NCBI RefSeq assembly: GCF_001895265.1
Contig: NZ_CP016796.1
Location: 1-64,000 of the forward strand
Direction: 5' to 3'
DNA: 64,000 nt
Origin: Francisella uliginis
Lineage (GTDB): Bacteria > Pseudomonadota > Gammaproteobacteria > Francisellales > Francisellaceae
The notes below the pieces were generated by a model. It made no database searches. It saw nothing but the letters and a program-made list of their open reading frames with translations, and was not told the origin of the DNA. Position 1 is the first letter of the stretch, and every line of letters starts with the position of its first letter. Position numbers and translations under genes: made by a program. Positions 24,451 through 35,529 of the stretch are shown piece by piece.

Positions 24451-27400
24451 CTAACTATTAATCCACTCTTTTACAGTTTTAACATTAAAAGAATTATCAA
24501 GAGCTTTCATATCTTTTGCTGCAGCTGCAAAAGCTTCAAAAGCACCAGCTGTTGTTACATAGGGAACTCTACTCATAATAGCTGATCTTCTTAGTGCCAA
24601 ACTGATCTTTAATTCTTGTCTAATAGAAGTATTAACAAGTAGATCAATCTCACCATCTTCAATAGCATTGACAGTACTATGTACTTGATCATTTCCTATA
24701 TTATCAGAGGCTTTATCAAAGAATTTACATTCAATTCCATTCTCTTTAAGGAAGCATTCTGTACCTTTTGTAGCAAAGATATTAAAGCCCAGCTCAATAA
24801 GATCCTTAACAGGTTGAACTATCTTAGGCTTATCAGCATCACTTACAGATATTAATATATTTCCTTTTAGAGGAAGCTTATTAAAGGCCATTTCTTGGGC
24901 TTTGTAGAAAGCCACCCCAAAAGTTCTATCTATACCCATTGCTTCACCAGTAGATTTCATTTCAGGGCCTAAGTAACAATCTACATCTTCAAATCTACCA
25001 AATGGGAACACAGCTTCTTTTACAGAAAAATGTCTTGGTATTGGGTTATTTAATATAAAGTCAGAAAGCTTTTTACCAATCATAAGTTTAGTTGCGATAT
25101 TTGCAATACTATTACCTGTAGCTTTTGCAACAAATGGTACAGTTCTTGAGGCTCTAGGATTTACCTCAATCACAAAAAGTTCACCATTTTGGTAAGCAAA
25201 CTGAACATTCATTAGACCGATTACATCTAGTTCTCTAGCTAGTTTGATAGTTGCTTGTTTGACCTCTTCAATTTGCTCATTGCTAAGCGATCTAGTAGGT
25301 ATAGAGCAAGCAGAATCTCCTGAGTGAATACCTGCCTCTTCAATATGCTCCATAATACCTGCGACAAATACACGATCACCACCATCAGCAAGAGCATCAA
25401 CATCTAGCTCAATAGCATTTTCAAGGAACTTATCAATTAGGATTGGTCCTTCAAGAATACATTTAGCATTTGTTTCAATATAAGAGTTTAGCTCCTCTTG
25501 AGAGTGGATAATTTCCATAGCTCTACCACCTAGTACATTAGATGGTCTGACAACTACAGGGTAGCCGACTTTGCTAATATTTTTCTTTAGCTCATTGATA
25601 GTGTATGCGATAGTGTTTAGAGGTTGTTTTAGCTCAACATTATCTAGTAGCTCTTTGAATCTTTCTCTATCCTCTGCTAGGTCGATCTTATCAGGGTCTG
25701 TACCTAGTATTGGGATATTATTTTCATGAAGAGCAGATACTAATTTTAGAGGAGTTTGACCACCGAATTGTACGATCACCCCAAGTACTTCACCTTTACG
25801 CATCTCATTTTTGATAATGTTTAAAACATTCTCAGCACATAGAGGCTCAAAGTATAACTTATCAGAAGTATCATAATCTGTAGAAACTGTCTCTGGATTA
25901 CAGTTGATCATGATTGTTTCGATACCTTCTTCTTTAAGCGATTTTGCTGCATGAACACAAGCATAGTCAAACTCAATACCTTGACCAATACGGTTTGGCC
26001 CACCACCTAAGATTATGACTTTTTTGTTATCTGAGATTTCAGATTCACAGTCACGGACAATCTCTTCGTAGCAGTAGTGTTCATAAGTTGAGTATAAATA
26101 AGAAGATTTTGATTCAAACTCAGCAGCACAAGTATCTACACGTTTAAAAGTAGGATAGATCTCTTTGCCAAATCTAAAGTTTCTAATATATCTCTCGGTT
26201 CTGCCAACAATCTCAGCAATTTTAGCATCTGAGAAACCAATATTTTTATAGTATGAGAATTCTTCTTTACTATTTGGTAAACCAGATTTTTTAAGAGTTT
26301 CTTCTGCAGCAACAATATTTGCAATTTGCTCGATAAACCATGGGTCTATCTTACAAGCATCATGGATATCTTTTTCACTGATACCATATCTAAGAGCCTG
26401 AGCAACTCTCAAGATGCGCATAGGAGATAGCTCTTTTAGTGACTCTAGGATTACAGCTTTGTTTTGATAGAAAGATTTTTCTTCATCATACCCTGGGATT
26501 TCAACTTGATCTAAACCTGTTAAACCTGTCTCAAGAGATACTAAAGCTTTTTGTAAACTTTCAGAGAATGATCTACCTATTGCCATAGCTTCACCAACTG
26601 ATTTCATTTGTGAAGATAGGTTTGCTTTAGTTGTTGGGAATTTCTCAAATGTAAAGCGTGGGATCTTTGTAACTATATAGTCAATAGTTGGCTCAAATGA
26701 AGCAGGTGTAACCTTTGTGATATCATTATCAATCTCATCAAGAGTATAGCCAACTGCTAGTCTAGCAGCTACTTTTGCGATAGGGTAACCAGTAGCTTTT
26801 GATGCTAAAGCTGATGATCTAGATACTCTAGGATTCATCTCAATAACTACTAATTTACCATCTTTAGGGTTTACCGCGAACTGTACATTTGAACCACCAG
26901 TCTCAACTCCGATCTCTCTAAGTACAGCAATCGAAGCATCACGCATTATTTGGTATTCTTTATCTGTTAGAGTCAAAGCTGGCGCTACTGTGATACTGTC
27001 ACCAGTATGGATTCCCATAGGGTCAATATTCTCTATTGAACATACGATGACAGAGTTATCAGCTTTATCACGGATTACTTCCATTTCGTATTCTTTCCAA
27101 CCAAGGATAGACTCATCTATTAGTACTTCATTAGTTGGTGATAGGCTCAAACCATTTTTAACGATAGCTTCAAACTCTTGTTTAGTATTAGCGATACCAC
27201 CGCCGCTACCACCAAGAGTAAATGAGGGTCTAATAATTGCAGGTAAGCCGATATCTTCTAGAGCTTTATAAGCTTGCTCCATTGATTGTACAACGACATT
27301 TTTTGGTACTTCTAGACCAATTTTTGCCATTGCTCTGTTAAATCTTTCTCTATTTTCTGCTTTATCAATAGAATCGGCTTTAGCACCAAGCATTTCGACA

Positions 27401-27735
27401 TTATACTTTTCTAATACACCAGCTTTATCTAACTCTAAAGCACAGTTAAGAGCAGTTTGTCCGCCAACTGTAGGTAAGATAGCATCAGGCTTTTCTCTAG
27501 CTATAATTTTACCAACACTTTCAACTGAGATTGGTTCGATAAAGATCTTATCTGCGGTTGTTGGGTCTGTCATGATTGTTGCAGGGTTTGAATTGACTAG
27601 AAATACTGTATAGCCATCTTCTTTTAAAACCTTACATGCTTGAGTTCCTGAATAGTCAAATTCACAAGCCTGGCCAATAACTATAGGTCCAGCACCTAAA
27701 ACCAAAATACTTTTTATATCTGTTCTCTTTGGCAT
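24451..27735 (-). CDS. carB: Carbamoyl-phosphate synthase large subunit
   Basis: The 1094-residue synthetase component makes carbamoyl phosphate from bicarbonate, ATP and ammonia supplied by CarA, for arginine and pyrimidine synthesis. Two homologous ATP-grasp halves are evident: [17 protein letters not shown] near residue 16 with [16 protein letters not shown] near 300, and [19 protein letters not shown] near 575 with [16 protein letters not shown] near 860. The C-terminal 140 residues are the MGS-like regulatory domain. Start lies 4 bases after the carA stop, so translation is probably coupled. Confidence 0.98.
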   Translation of the reverse strand: MPKRTDIKSILVLGAGPIVIGQACEFDYSGTQACKVLKEDGYTVFLVNSNPATIMTDPTTADKIFIEPISVESVGKIIAREKPDAILPTVGGQTALNCALELDKAGVLEKYNVEMLGAKADSIDKAENRERFNRAMAKIGLEVPKNVVVQSMEQAYKALEDIGLPAIIRPSFTLGGSGGGIANTKQEFEAIVKNGLSLSPTNEVLIDESILGWKEYEMEVIRDKADNSVIVCSIENIDPMGIHTGDSITVAPALTLTDKEYQIMRDASIAVLREIGVETGGSNVQFAVNPKDGKLVVIEMNPRVSRSSALASKATGYPIAKVAARLAVGYTLDEIDNDITKVTPASFEPTIDYIVTKIPRFTFEKFPTTKANLSSQMKSVGEAMAIGRSFSESLQKALVSLETGLTGLDQVEIPGYDEEKSFYQNKAVILESLKELSPMRILRVAQALRYGISEKDIHDACKIDPWFIEQIANIVAAEETLKKSGLPNSKEEFSYYKNIGFSDAKIAEIVGRTERYIRNFRFGKEIYPTFKRVDTCAAEFESKSSYLYSTYEHYCYEEIVRDCESEISDNKKVIILGGGPNRIGQGIEFDYACVHAAKSLKEEGIETIMINCNPETVSTDYDTSDKLYFEPLCAENVLNIIKNEMRKGEVLGVIVQFGGQTPLKLVSALHENNIPILGTDPDKIDLAEDRERFKELLDNVELKQPLNTIAYTINELKKNISKVGYPVVVRPSNVLGGRAMEIIHSQEELNSYIETNAKCILEGPILIDKFLENAIELDVDALADGGDRVFVAGIMEHIEEAGIHSGDSACSIPTRSLSNEQIEEVKQATIKLARELDVIGLMNVQFAYQNGELFVIEVNPRASRTVPFVAKATGNSIANIATKLMIGKKLSDFILNNPIPRHFSVKEAVFPFGRFEDVDCYLGPEMKSTGEAMGIDRTFGVAFYKAQEMAFNKLPLKGNILISVSDADKPKIVQPVKDLIELGFNIFATKGTECFLKENGIECKFFDKASDNIGNDQVHSTVNAIEDGEIDLLVNTSIRQELKISLALRRSAIMSRVPYVTTAGAFEAFAAAAKDMKALDNSFNVKTVKEWINS

Positions 27736-27739
27736 CTTA

Positions 27740-28906
27740 CTAATTCCCTTTCTTACTTTCTGCTATCATTTCGGCAAATTCATTGAATAAATACTTACAG
27801 TCATGAGGACCTGGTGAGCTCTCTGGGTGATACTGCACCGCAAAAGCTGGTCTATCTGTAAATCTGATACCTTCAACAGTACCATCAAATAATGAACTCA
27901 TGTGAATTTGAATATTATCTGGAACTACATCATCACATACTACGAAACCATGGTTTTGGCTTGTGATAAGCACTTTTTTAGTATTTGCATCTAAGACAGG
28001 CTGGTTGACACCACGATGACCTTTATGCATTTTTTTAGTCTTTAGGCCTGCTGCTAGAGCTAATAGCTGGTTACCTAAGCAGATACCAAATATTGGCATT
28101 TTGTCTTCTAGGAGTTTTTTGATAACAGGCATAGTATAGTCAGAAGTCGCAAAAGGATCTCCAGGACCGTTTGATAAGAATACCCCATCAGGATTATGCT
28201 TCATAATATCTTCATAAGTACTATCAGCAGGAACTACTGTAACCTTAAACCCAGCATCTACAAGGTTTCTTAGAATGTTATATTTAACACCATAGTCAAT
28301 AACTACAACATTATACTTATAGCTTTCTTGATGCTTATATACTTGTTGACCTAGTGAAAAAGTATGCTCATTCCAATCATATTCTCTATTTGTTGTGACA
28401 CTTATTGCCAAATCTCTACCACTTAGGTTTGATTTGTTTTTAATTCTTGATCTGACATAGTTTGCATCAAGGAATTCACCAGGTTTTACCGATAGTATCG
28501 CAACCCTTACAGCACCTTCTTTACGTACCTTACGTACGATTGCACGCGTGTCGACACCACAGATACCGACGATGTTTCTATTTTTAAGCCATGTATCAAT
28601 ATGCTTTTTTGATCTAAAGTTTGATGGGCTAGTTAGATTTTCTCTAACGATTAGACCTTTAGCAAATACGCCTAGTGATTCATTATCTTCATTATTTATG
28701 CCAACATTACCTATATGTGGGAATGTGAACGTAATAATCTGTCCCGCGTATGATGGATCTGTTAGAGTCTCTTGATAACCTGTCATTGACGTGTTAAAAC
28801 AAATCTCGCCGTCAGTCCAACCACGAACACCTATTGATCTTCCTAGATAATAAGTACCATCTGGGAAAACCAATATCGCATTAGTCATATCATTAGCTAA
28901 TATCAT
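27740..28906 (-). CDS. carA: Carbamoyl-phosphate synthase small subunit (glutaminase)
   Basis: The 388 residues comprise the N-terminal CPSase small-chain domain ([20 protein letters not shown] near 31) and a C-terminal class I glutamine amidotransferase with nucleophile Cys in [13 protein letters not shown] near 272 and the His-Glu pair in [10 protein letters not shown] near 360. It supplies ammonia to CarB. First gene of carA-carB-(pyrB). The open frame allows an ATG at 28906; a further ATG six codons on ([11 protein letters not shown]) is closer to the usual family start and could be the real one. Confidence 0.97.
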   Translation of the reverse strand: MILANDMTNAILVFPDGTYYLGRSIGVRGWTDGEICFNTSMTGYQETLTDPSYAGQIITFTFPHIGNVGINNEDNESLGVFAKGLIVRENLTSPSNFRSKKHIDTWLKNRNIVGICGVDTRAIVRKVRKEGAVRVAILSVKPGEFLDANYVRSRIKNKSNLSGRDLAISVTTNREYDWNEHTFSLGQQVYKHQESYKYNVVVIDYGVKYNILRNLVDAGFKVTVVPADSTYEDIMKHNPDGVFLSNGPGDPFATSDYTMPVIKKLLEDKMPIFGICLGNQLLALAAGLKTKKMHKGHRGVNQPVLDANTKKVLITSQNHGFVVCDDVVPDNIQIHMSSLFDGTVEGIRFTDRPAFAVQYHPESSPGPHDCKYLFNEFAEMIAESKKGN

Positions 28907-29005
28907 AAAACAACCTTACTGTGATGAGTGAGAATTAAAGAAAAAAAGTGTCTGAAAAGTTTTTTTATCATTTACTTCTATAAAGTTAATAGACAAATTG
29001 AAAGT

Positions 29006-29034
29006 ATTCTAGGCATTCGATTACTATATGTAAA
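29006..29034 (-). promoter_or_regulatory. Probable sigma-70 promoter of carA
   Basis: On the minus strand TTTACA (29034-29029) and TAGAAT (29011-29006) are 17 bp apart, each one base off consensus, about 95 bases before carA. The rest of the 366-base gap 28907-29272 between carA and the divergent phosphatase gene holds nothing else I recognise; no PyrR- or leader-type element is obvious. Confidence 0.5.
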
Positions 29035-29272
29035 GTGTGTTTTTTGAAGTTTTGCATAAATTAGTTTTTAGGGTAGTTTTAGAGCTGCTTTTGTATTAAA
29101 ATTAATTCTTATCGCTTGAGTTTTAGGTTGCTAAAACTATGCAAGTATTCATGTAAATTATTTAGTCAAACCTTTTATTATCAATGCTTTTAGATTTTTA
29201 GCTAAGTTGCTTCTGACTTTGGATTTTAAAAATGCTAATATTATGCAAACCAACTATGATAAATAAAAACCA

Positions 29273-30331
29273 ATGAAAAAAATTGTCACAGCTATTACAT
29301 TATTCGTGTTATTAATTCCTGTAGCATACTCTCAAGGTAAGCTAGTTTTTGTATCGCTGGTAACTCGTCATGGTGATAGAGCTCCTTTTGCAAATATCAA
29401 AAATGCTAACTATAAATGGGATACTTCATTATCAGAACTTACACCGATAGGAATGAACCAAGAGTATAACCTAGGTAGACAGCTAAGAAAGAGATATGTT
29501 GAGCAGTTTAAACTTCTACCAGAAAACTATCAAAACCAAAGTATTTATGTATTATCAACTCATACAAATAGAACAGTTGAGAGTGCGCAAAGCTTGCTAA
29601 TGGGTCTTTATCCTCCTGGTACTGGTCCAGTTCTTGGTAATGGTAAAGCAGCTATTAAAGATAGAGTCCAATTAATACCTATAATGACTTTATCATCCGA
29701 TTCAAAACTTATAGAGTTTCCTTACCCGAAATATTTAGCTGTGCTGAAAAAGTATGTTTATAATTCACCAGCTTGGCAGGCTAAAACAAAAGAAGTAGCT
29801 CCTGATTTTGCAAAATGGCAAAAAATATTAGGTAATAAAATATCAGGTTTAGACGATGTTTTAGTAATAGGTGATGTTTTGACTGTTGCTAAGGCTCATG
29901 ACAAACCACTTCCAAAAGGCTTATCTCAAAAAGATGCGAATAAAATAATATCTCTAACAAGTTGGGGTTTAGCTCAGCAGTTCAAGTCACAAAAAGTTTC
30001 TTATATTATGGGTGGTCAGCTTACTAATAGAATAATTAGTGATCTTGATAAAGCAGCATTAGGCAAATCAAAGTATAAGATGACTTATTACTCAGGCCAT
30101 GATTTAACGTTACTTGAGATTATGGGAACTTTAGATGTACCTTTGGCAGAAGCTCCAGGTTATGCAAGTAATTTACAGTTTGAATTATATAAAGATGGTA
30201 ATAATTATACAGTTAAACTTAGATATGATGGTAAATATGTTCGATTACCAATTATGAATAAAGATGATAGTTGTACTTTAGAGGCATTAGAGAAGTATAT
30301 GCAAGGTATAAATAAGAAGTTTCAAAAGTAG
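29273..30331 (+). CDS. Histidine acid phosphatase (branch 2 histidine phosphatase), secreted
   Basis: A 352-residue exported phosphatase. After a signal peptide (MKKIVTAITLFVLLIPVAYS) comes VTRHGDRAPFAN, the RHGxRxP phosphohistidine motif near residue 26, and YYSGHDLTLLEIMG near residue 270 supplies the HD proton donor. This is the plan of histidine acid phosphatases/phytases, which use a covalent phosphohistidine intermediate in the periplasm. Francisella is known to carry such an enzyme. It is divergent from carA and is followed by a dispersed repeat rather than another gene of the same operon. Confidence 0.92.
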   Translation: MKKIVTAITLFVLLIPVAYSQGKLVFVSLVTRHGDRAPFANIKNANYKWDTSLSELTPIGMNQEYNLGRQLRKRYVEQFKLLPENYQNQSIYVLSTHTNRTVESAQSLLMGLYPPGTGPVLGNGKAAIKDRVQLIPIMTLSSDSKLIEFPYPKYLAVLKKYVYNSPAWQAKTKEVAPDFAKWQKILGNKISGLDDVLVIGDVLTVAKAHDKPLPKGLSQKDANKIISLTSWGLAQQFKSQKVSYIMGGQLTNRIISDLDKAALGKSKYKMTYYSGHDLTLLEIMGTLDVPLAEAPGYASNLQFELYKDGNNYTVKLRYDGKYVRLPIMNKDDSCTLEALEKYMQGINKKFQK

Positions 30332-30366
30332 AAATTCAAATTAAAAGCTAATTATCTATAGTTTAT

Positions 30367-30623
30367 TGTAGTGATAGCACAGTGTACTATTTTTTTATAG
30401 CTATACTAAACAGCTGACAGATCACTGGTCTGTCACTACATATAGTTAATCCGAATGACTCATGTAAAATAAAACCTGTCATTCCGGACTTGATCCGGAA
30501 TCTCCTAGTTAAAGTAAAGAGATCCTGAATCAAGTTCAGCACAGGCTTTGATTGTAAATATATTTGAAATCTTAGCTTAAATATATGGATCCTATGGCCA
30601 CACTTCGACTCCGCTCAGTGACC
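30367..30623. repeat. Composite intergenic repeat, copy A
   Basis: Fills the 327-base gap after the phosphatase gene. Segments shared with copy B (41474-41654) are TTGTAGTG..AGCACAGTGT, CTG(A/T)CACTACAT, GAATCAAGTTCAGCACAGGC, GATCCTATGG and CACTTCGACTCCGCTCAG followed by TGACC. It also contains ATTCCGGA-CTTGA-TCCGGAAT (30481-30501), a perfect 8-bp stem. Non-coding in all frames as far as I can see. Confidence 0.75.
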
Positions 30624-30658
30624 TGGTAGGATAGTAGCTTGCTTCTATACTATAAGTC

Positions 30659-31339
30659 TTATTTTCTTATATAAGTTTTATAATATTGAAAAGTCATTCC
30701 CTCAGCTTTTCTATAATCTGGAATATTATCTCTTAGTTCACTATCAATTAGTTTAAATTTAATATTAGGCGAGAAGTTATCTATTAATTCAGATTCAGAG
30801 GCACTAAAAGGAGGAGTTTGAATCTCAGGATCCTTATCATGTTCCATTACTAGCAGTAATATTTGTGTTTTGTCAGAACAAACCTCTAGCATCATCTTTG
30901 CATATTTTGTTCTTAGATCTTTAGGTAAAGCAATATAGGCACCTCTATCATACCAAATATCAAAAGTAGGTATGCTTTTAACTATTCCAGGTAAATTGAA
31001 AATATCTGATACATATATTATAACATCTTCACCTTTATAATATTTATAGCCATTTTCTTCGATAACTTCATATTTGATGCGATTTTCTGTAAAAAATGAG
31101 ATAACAGCTTTTTCCGATAGCTCAACTCCTACTACTTTTATCCCTTTTGATAGGAAAAATAATATATCAATACTACTTCCACACATTGGCATCAAACAAG
31201 TTGATGAGCTAGTTGTTTTTAATTTAGAGAAATGTTTAACGAGAAACTCATTTTGAGATTCTTGGGAGAAGTTTTCGATATCATTGTTTTGCCATCTATT
31301 TAACCAATATTGATTATTGTTAGTTTGAACTTTGTTCAT
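30659..31339 (-). CDS. Thiopurine S-methyltransferase-family protein
   Basis: A 226-residue SAM-dependent methyltransferase. QYWLNRWQNNDIENFSQE near the N-terminus is the TPMT-family substrate-side motif, followed by the SAM-binding strand and turn CLMPMCGSSIDILFFLSKG near residue 47 and VVGVELSEKAVISFF near residue 72. Bacterial members methylate thiopurines, selenium or tellurium compounds; the real substrate is unknown. Divergent from pyrC. Confidence 0.85.
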   Translation of the reverse strand: MNKVQTNNNQYWLNRWQNNDIENFSQESQNEFLVKHFSKLKTTSSSTCLMPMCGSSIDILFFLSKGIKVVGVELSEKAVISFFTENRIKYEVIEENGYKYYKGEDVIIYVSDIFNLPGIVKSIPTFDIWYDRGAYIALPKDLRTKYAKMMLEVCSDKTQILLLVMEHDKDPEIQTPPFSASESELIDNFSPNIKFKLIDSELRDNIPDYRKAEGMTFQYYKTYIRK

Positions 31340-31466
31340 TTTGCTTATGACTTAGGATTATTAATTAACTAGACATGTTAACATGAATTATATAAATATT
31401 ATTTTTAAACCTGGTGATTTAGAGTACGGTTTATTATAATTTTCGTAGATAATAAAGGAGGAAAAA

Positions 31467-32813
31467 ATGCAAAATCAAAGCTTACTTATCAAAAATGCTA
31501 CAGTCGTAAATGAAGGAGAAACATTTAAGTCTGATGTCTTGGTTGAGAATGGCAAGATAGCTCAAATTGCTGCAAATATAGATAAAGTAGCAGATAAAAT
31601 TATCGATGCTAGAGGTCTTCATCTATTACCAGGAATGATAGATGATCAAGTACATTTTAGAGAGCCAGGTTTGATGCACAAAGGTGATATTGAGTCAGAA
31701 TCTCGCGCTGCTGTAATGGGTGGTATCACATCATATATGGAGATGCCAAATGTAAATCCAGCTACTACAGTAGTTGAGCGTCTAGATGAGAAAAAAGAGC
31801 GTGCTGCAGCTAGATCTCATGCAAACTATGCTTTCTATCTAGGTGCGACAAATGATAATGTCGAGGAGTTAAAACGCCTAAAGCCAAATGATGCTTGTGC
31901 TATCAAAATCTTTATGGGCGCTTCAACTGGTAATATGCTAGTTAACAATCCTGAGACTTTAGAAGGTTTCTTCAAAGATAGTCCACTACTTATCGTGACG
32001 CACTGTGAAGATACGCCAATGATTACAGAACTTGAGAATAAAGCACGTGAGAAATATGGTGAAGATGTGCCAATGGATTTACATCCAGAGATTCGCTCAC
32101 GTGAGGCATGTTTTAAATCGTCTGAGCTTGCGGTAGGTTTAGCAAAAAAATATAACTCAAGATTGCATGTATTACATCTAACTACAGCAGAAGAGATGGT
32201 ACATTTTGATAATACTATTCCTCTTGAAGAAAAGCGTATCACAGCAGAGGTTTGTGCTCATCATTTATTCTTCTCACGTAAAGATTATGCTGATAAAGGC
32301 GCGCGTATTAAGTGTAATCCAGCAGTTAAAGAAGAGAGTGACCGTTTGAAGCTTCTAGAATGTGTAGCCAATGATACTATTGATGTGATCGCAACAGACC
32401 ACGCACCACATACTTGGGAAGAAAAACAAGGTACTTACTTCAAAGCACCAGCTGGTTTACCACTTGTTGAGCAGGCTCTTATCTCAGTTCTAGAGCATTA
32501 TCACAAAGGTTTCTTAACTTTAGAGCAAGTAGTGCAAAAGACAGCTCATGCTCCAGCTATAGTTTATAAAGTAAAAGATCGTGGTTTTATCCGTGAAGGA
32601 TATCATGCTGACTTAGTGCTTGTAGATCTTAATGATCCGCATACTGTGACAGATGAATGTTGTCATTATAAGTGTGGTTGGACTCCGTTTAACAATGTTA
32701 CTTTCCAATCAAAGGTTCAGACAACTATTATTAATGGTGTAGTGAAGTATCATAAAGGTAAAGTTGTAAGTGATCAAAGAGGGCAGTGCTTAGAATTTAA
32801 TCATGAGTTTTAA
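31467..32813 (+). CDS. pyrC: Dihydroorotase (class I type)
   Basis: PyrC closes carbamoyl aspartate to dihydroorotate. The 448 residues show the amidohydrolase metal site: DDQVHFREPG near residue 58 (HxR), a Lys in CAIKIFMGAS near 150, THCEDTPM near 178, LHVLHLTTAEE near 233, and ATDHAPHT near 307. Length and DxHxR motif fit class I dihydroorotases. AAAGGAGG six bases before the ATG is the strongest ribosome site in this part of the window. It converges with the mltR-like gene and the two stops overlap by 17 bases. Confidence 0.92.
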   Translation: MQNQSLLIKNATVVNEGETFKSDVLVENGKIAQIAANIDKVADKIIDARGLHLLPGMIDDQVHFREPGLMHKGDIESESRAAVMGGITSYMEMPNVNPATTVVERLDEKKERAAARSHANYAFYLGATNDNVEELKRLKPNDACAIKIFMGASTGNMLVNNPETLEGFFKDSPLLIVTHCEDTPMITELENKAREKYGEDVPMDLHPEIRSREACFKSSELAVGLAKKYNSRLHVLHLTTAEEMVHFDNTIPLEEKRITAEVCAHHLFFSRKDYADKGARIKCNPAVKEESDRLKLLECVANDTIDVIATDHAPHTWEEKQGTYFKAPAGLPLVEQALISVLEHYHKGFLTLEQVVQKTAHAPAIVYKVKDRGFIREGYHADLVLVDLNDPHTVTDECCHYKCGWTPFNNVTFQSKVQTTIINGVVKYHKGKVVSDQRGQCLEFNHEF

Positions 32814-33465
32814 TATGATTTGTCTCAGATAAAAATTGATGCTTTGACAATTCATCTTCAACAATACTTAAACCTTTATCAAATATATCTATATTAAAAC
32901 TTTTTGGAGTAGAACATCTCTCGAAACTTTCCATTTTCATATTTATAGCAGTTAAAATAGTTGTCATAGAACGCATGAAATATGCTCTAGTATCATCTCT
33001 TAATAATTTTCTACTCAATGTTGATAGGGCTTTCGTTCTATCTTTTATCGATGGATTTTTAAAAGAAATTTCTGAAGCAGTATGCGCAAACTCATTTCGT
33101 ATTTTTCTTAATATATGTAAGTCATTAAAGATATTTTTTGGAATTAAGCCTAGTAAAAATGTTAAATCAATTTTACTTGAGAAGGTTGCTAAGGCACCAT
33201 TAGCTTTTAGTAATTGTTTGCAAACTTTTTCATTTTCTATGAAGTATGACTCAAGTAGTTTTTCCAATTTATCTTCAATAAAAGCAGCTGCCATTAGAAC
33301 ACATCCTCTATCAGATTCTTGTATTAAAGACTTTCTGAAATCGATGAACTCTTTTAATCTTAACTTTTCAAGACCTGATTCATCGGTTATATCAATTAAA
33401 CTTGAAACTTCTATTAATATTTGTTCTAAATAATCTATTTTCTTTTGAGTTGGCATTTTTTTCAT
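32797..33465 (-). CDS. MltR-like (mannitol repressor family) protein
   Basis: A 222-residue soluble helical protein. GCVLMAAAFIEDKLEKLLE near residue 54, FSSKIDLTFLLGLIP near 95 and DLHILRKIRNEFAHT near 117 resemble MltR/MtlR, the repressor partner of the E. coli mannitol operon. Family members elsewhere are not always linked to mannitol, and no mannitol genes are seen here, so the regulatory target is unknown. The 513-base gap upstream holds only dispersed palindromes. Confidence 0.7.
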   Translation of the reverse strand: MKKMPTQKKIDYLEQILIEVSSLIDITDESGLEKLRLKEFIDFRKSLIQESDRGCVLMAAAFIEDKLEKLLESYFIENEKVCKQLLKANGALATFSSKIDLTFLLGLIPKNIFNDLHILRKIRNEFAHTASEISFKNPSIKDRTKALSTLSRKLLRDDTRAYFMRSMTTILTAINMKMESFERCSTPKSFNIDIFDKGLSIVEDELSKHQFLSETNHIKTHD

Positions 33466-33615
33466 TGAAACCTGAAAAATTTTAATACTCTAATTATAAT
33501 TAGCTATTAACAAGTTCGCAAACAGCTACTATTAACATAGATATGAGTAAAATATAATATGTTTAAACAGGAAGAAGTTACTGTTTAAGTTTTAATAACA
33601 TATTTTTTTATGGCA

Positions 33616-33861
33616 CCCTTCGACTTCGCTCAGGAACCGGTATGCAAAACTGCCTAGCACTACGCTATCGTAGCTTAAAATATCCACTATGTTTAAAAAT
33701 AGTACTTGATCAAATAGCTTATCAAAAAGATATTTGCTAGACTCCGTGGTCAAGCCTGACGGAATAACGTACTACTTTTATATAGTTCTATTTTCTTATC
33801 ATTTGTCTTTGAAACTACTAATCGCTAATGTGTAGAAACTCCCCTTCAAATATTGAAGGGG
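33616..33861. repeat. Cluster of dispersed palindromic repeats
   Basis: The gap 33466-33978 contains three repeat-like pieces: CCCTTCGACTTCGCTCAG (33616-33633), a variant of the CACTTCGACTCCGCTCAG end of copies A and B; ACTCCGT...ACGGAAT (33741-33765), a variant of the CATTCCG palindrome in copy A; and CCCCTTCAA-ATA-TTGAAGGGG (33841-33861), a 9-bp perfect stem. These lie under the open frame that precedes the MliC-like gene and argue against a start there. Confidence 0.6.
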
Positions 33862-33978
33862 TGGATTGCAAAGCAAGACGGGGTAGTATTTAAACTGCTA
33901 GATCTCAAATGTATTGGTGTTTCTATAAAATATGTTACTCTACTAGTAATGATATTTTTATCTTTGAATGGATACCCA

Positions 33979-34350
33979 ATGCAAGGTAGTAATTTTAAGA
34001 AATTCATTGTAGTGCTTTTTGCATTTTTATGTTTTTTTGCGCCATTAGAGGCAATTACTAAACAAGAGGATAACCCTCTTAAAGTAACACTAGATAATAA
34101 ACTTATTTTTACTAATGGTAGTCAGAATATAATTATAAAGATATATTCACTTTCTGATAAATCCCTTAACTTTGTTAAATTTACATATAAAGGTAAAAAT
34201 TATACGCTACCTCAAGTTGTATCAGCTGATGGAGCAAGATTTTCTGATGGACGGGATCTAAGTGTTTGGTTAGTTGGTAGGAAGTTGAATGTTATAAATA
34301 ACATAGTAGGTGATAAAAATAATCAAACCTATCACTTAAAAGAAAGTTAA
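33979..34350 (+). CDS. Secreted MliC/lysozyme-inhibitor-like protein
   Basis: The 123 residues from the ATG at 33979 begin with a signal peptide (NFKKFIVVLFAFLCFFAPLEA) and end in a domain with FTYKGKNYTLPQVVSADGAR, FSDGRDLSVWLVGRKLNVI, which matches the core of the MliC family of c-type lysozyme inhibitors (YxGKxYxLPQVVSAxGAxYSDG). The frame is open from 33853, but that part lies in a palindromic repeat. The conserved Cys pair of classical MliC is not seen in the short domain, so inhibition is not certain. Its signal peptide and upstream DNA look duplicated from the DUF481 gene downstream. Confidence 0.75.
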   Translation: MQGSNFKKFIVVLFAFLCFFAPLEAITKQEDNPLKVTLDNKLIFTNGSQNIIIKIYSLSDKSLNFVKFTYKGKNYTLPQVVSADGARFSDGRDLSVWLVGRKLNVINNIVGDKNNQTYHLKES

Positions 34351-34496
34351 TAAGCTATTTGAGATTACTAATCACTAATAGCTAGATTATTTAAGTTGCT
34401 ATATCCTAATTCTTTTGGCGTTTTTATAAAATATGTTACCCTTGTTAGCTACTATGTCTGATAGCATATATTCTAAGTTTTGAAGAGGCCTATTTT

Positions 34497-35483
34497 ATGC
34501 GAAATACTAATGTCCATAAGTATATAATAATACTTTTTGCAGGACTGTGTTTTGCTACTCCAGCAGATGCTATTACTAAGCAAGAAGCCCAAGAGAAATA
34601 TTTAGAATATAAGAAGCTAGCAGAAAAATATAAAAAGCTAGCAGAGCAATCAGAGCCTGATAATACAACCACAAAAGAACAAGATAATACTACTGCTTCT
34701 ACTGAGACCAAAACAGAGGCTAAGCCAAAAGCTAAATCAACTAAACCAGAACAAAAAGTTTTGAAAGATAGTAAAAAAGAGGATAAAAAAGAAGAGAGTC
34801 CTTGGAAAGGTACATCTATAGGCTTAGGTGGAAGTATTGTCACAGGTAATAGTGCTACTACAAACATAAATGTTGGCATAAATATTAACTATAACCCAAC
34901 TGAGCAGTGGCAAAATAATTTACTATTTAACTATTTATATAGTCATGATGATACTGTTTCTGATAAATCAGGAGTTAGAGTAAATAGGGCTCAATTAAGT
35001 GCTAAGACATCATGGGATTTTGATAAAGTTAATGGTGTATATGGTAACTTGAACTTCTTACGTGATGAGTTAGATATATTTAGTTATGTTCTTATGGAAT
35101 CAGGAGGCTACAAAAGAGTTTTATATAAAAATGATAATATGTCCTTAAATCTAACAGCAGGGCCAAGTTTAACACAGAATAAACTTGCTAGCACAGGTCA
35201 GTTTTCTAACGGTGTTGGTGCACAATCAGGATTACAATATGTATGGAATTTTACAGAGAACTCAAGTTTTAAAGAGGATTTTATAGTTAACTATTCTTAC
35301 CAAAATAATAACACTATTAATCCTAATGTTTTTATTTATCAAAGTAATTCTATATTATCAGCTAAGTTATATAAAAATTTGAGTCTTCAACTTCAATTTC
35401 AACTAAATGGTACTAATGTAACTCAACCCGGTAAGCAACCAATCACAACAATTACATCGACTGCTCTAGCATATGAAATATAA
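34497..35483 (+). CDS. DUF481-family outer membrane beta-barrel protein
   Basis: A 328-residue protein: a signal peptide (HKYIIILFAGLCFATPADA), a charged coiled-coil-like linker (EKYLEYKKLAEKYKKLAEQ) rich in Thr/Lys/Glu to about residue 105, then a barrel domain of alternating hydrophobic residues (GLGGSIVTGNSATTNINVG, LQFQLNGTNV) typical of DUF481/YdiY proteins. The function of DUF481 proteins is not settled; the E. coli relative is called salt-induced. GAAGAGG precedes the ATG. The linker before the barrel is unusual and may span the periplasm. Confidence 0.82.
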   Translation: MRNTNVHKYIIILFAGLCFATPADAITKQEAQEKYLEYKKLAEKYKKLAEQSEPDNTTTKEQDNTTASTETKTEAKPKAKSTKPEQKVLKDSKKEDKKEESPWKGTSIGLGGSIVTGNSATTNINVGININYNPTEQWQNNLLFNYLYSHDDTVSDKSGVRVNRAQLSAKTSWDFDKVNGVYGNLNFLRDELDIFSYVLMESGGYKRVLYKNDNMSLNLTAGPSLTQNKLASTGQFSNGVGAQSGLQYVWNFTENSSFKEDFIVNYSYQNNNTINPNVFIYQSNSILSAKLYKNLSLQLQFQLNGTNVTQPGKQPITTITSTALAYEI

Positions 35484-35529
35484 AGGAGATAAATCCAATA
35501 CGAGGTTCTTATATGTAGTTAACTATACC

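Noticed and set aside
33853-33978. 42-residue extension of the MliC-like protein
   Set aside because: It begins inside a 9-bp stem repeat and would put 42 residues before an otherwise good signal peptide.
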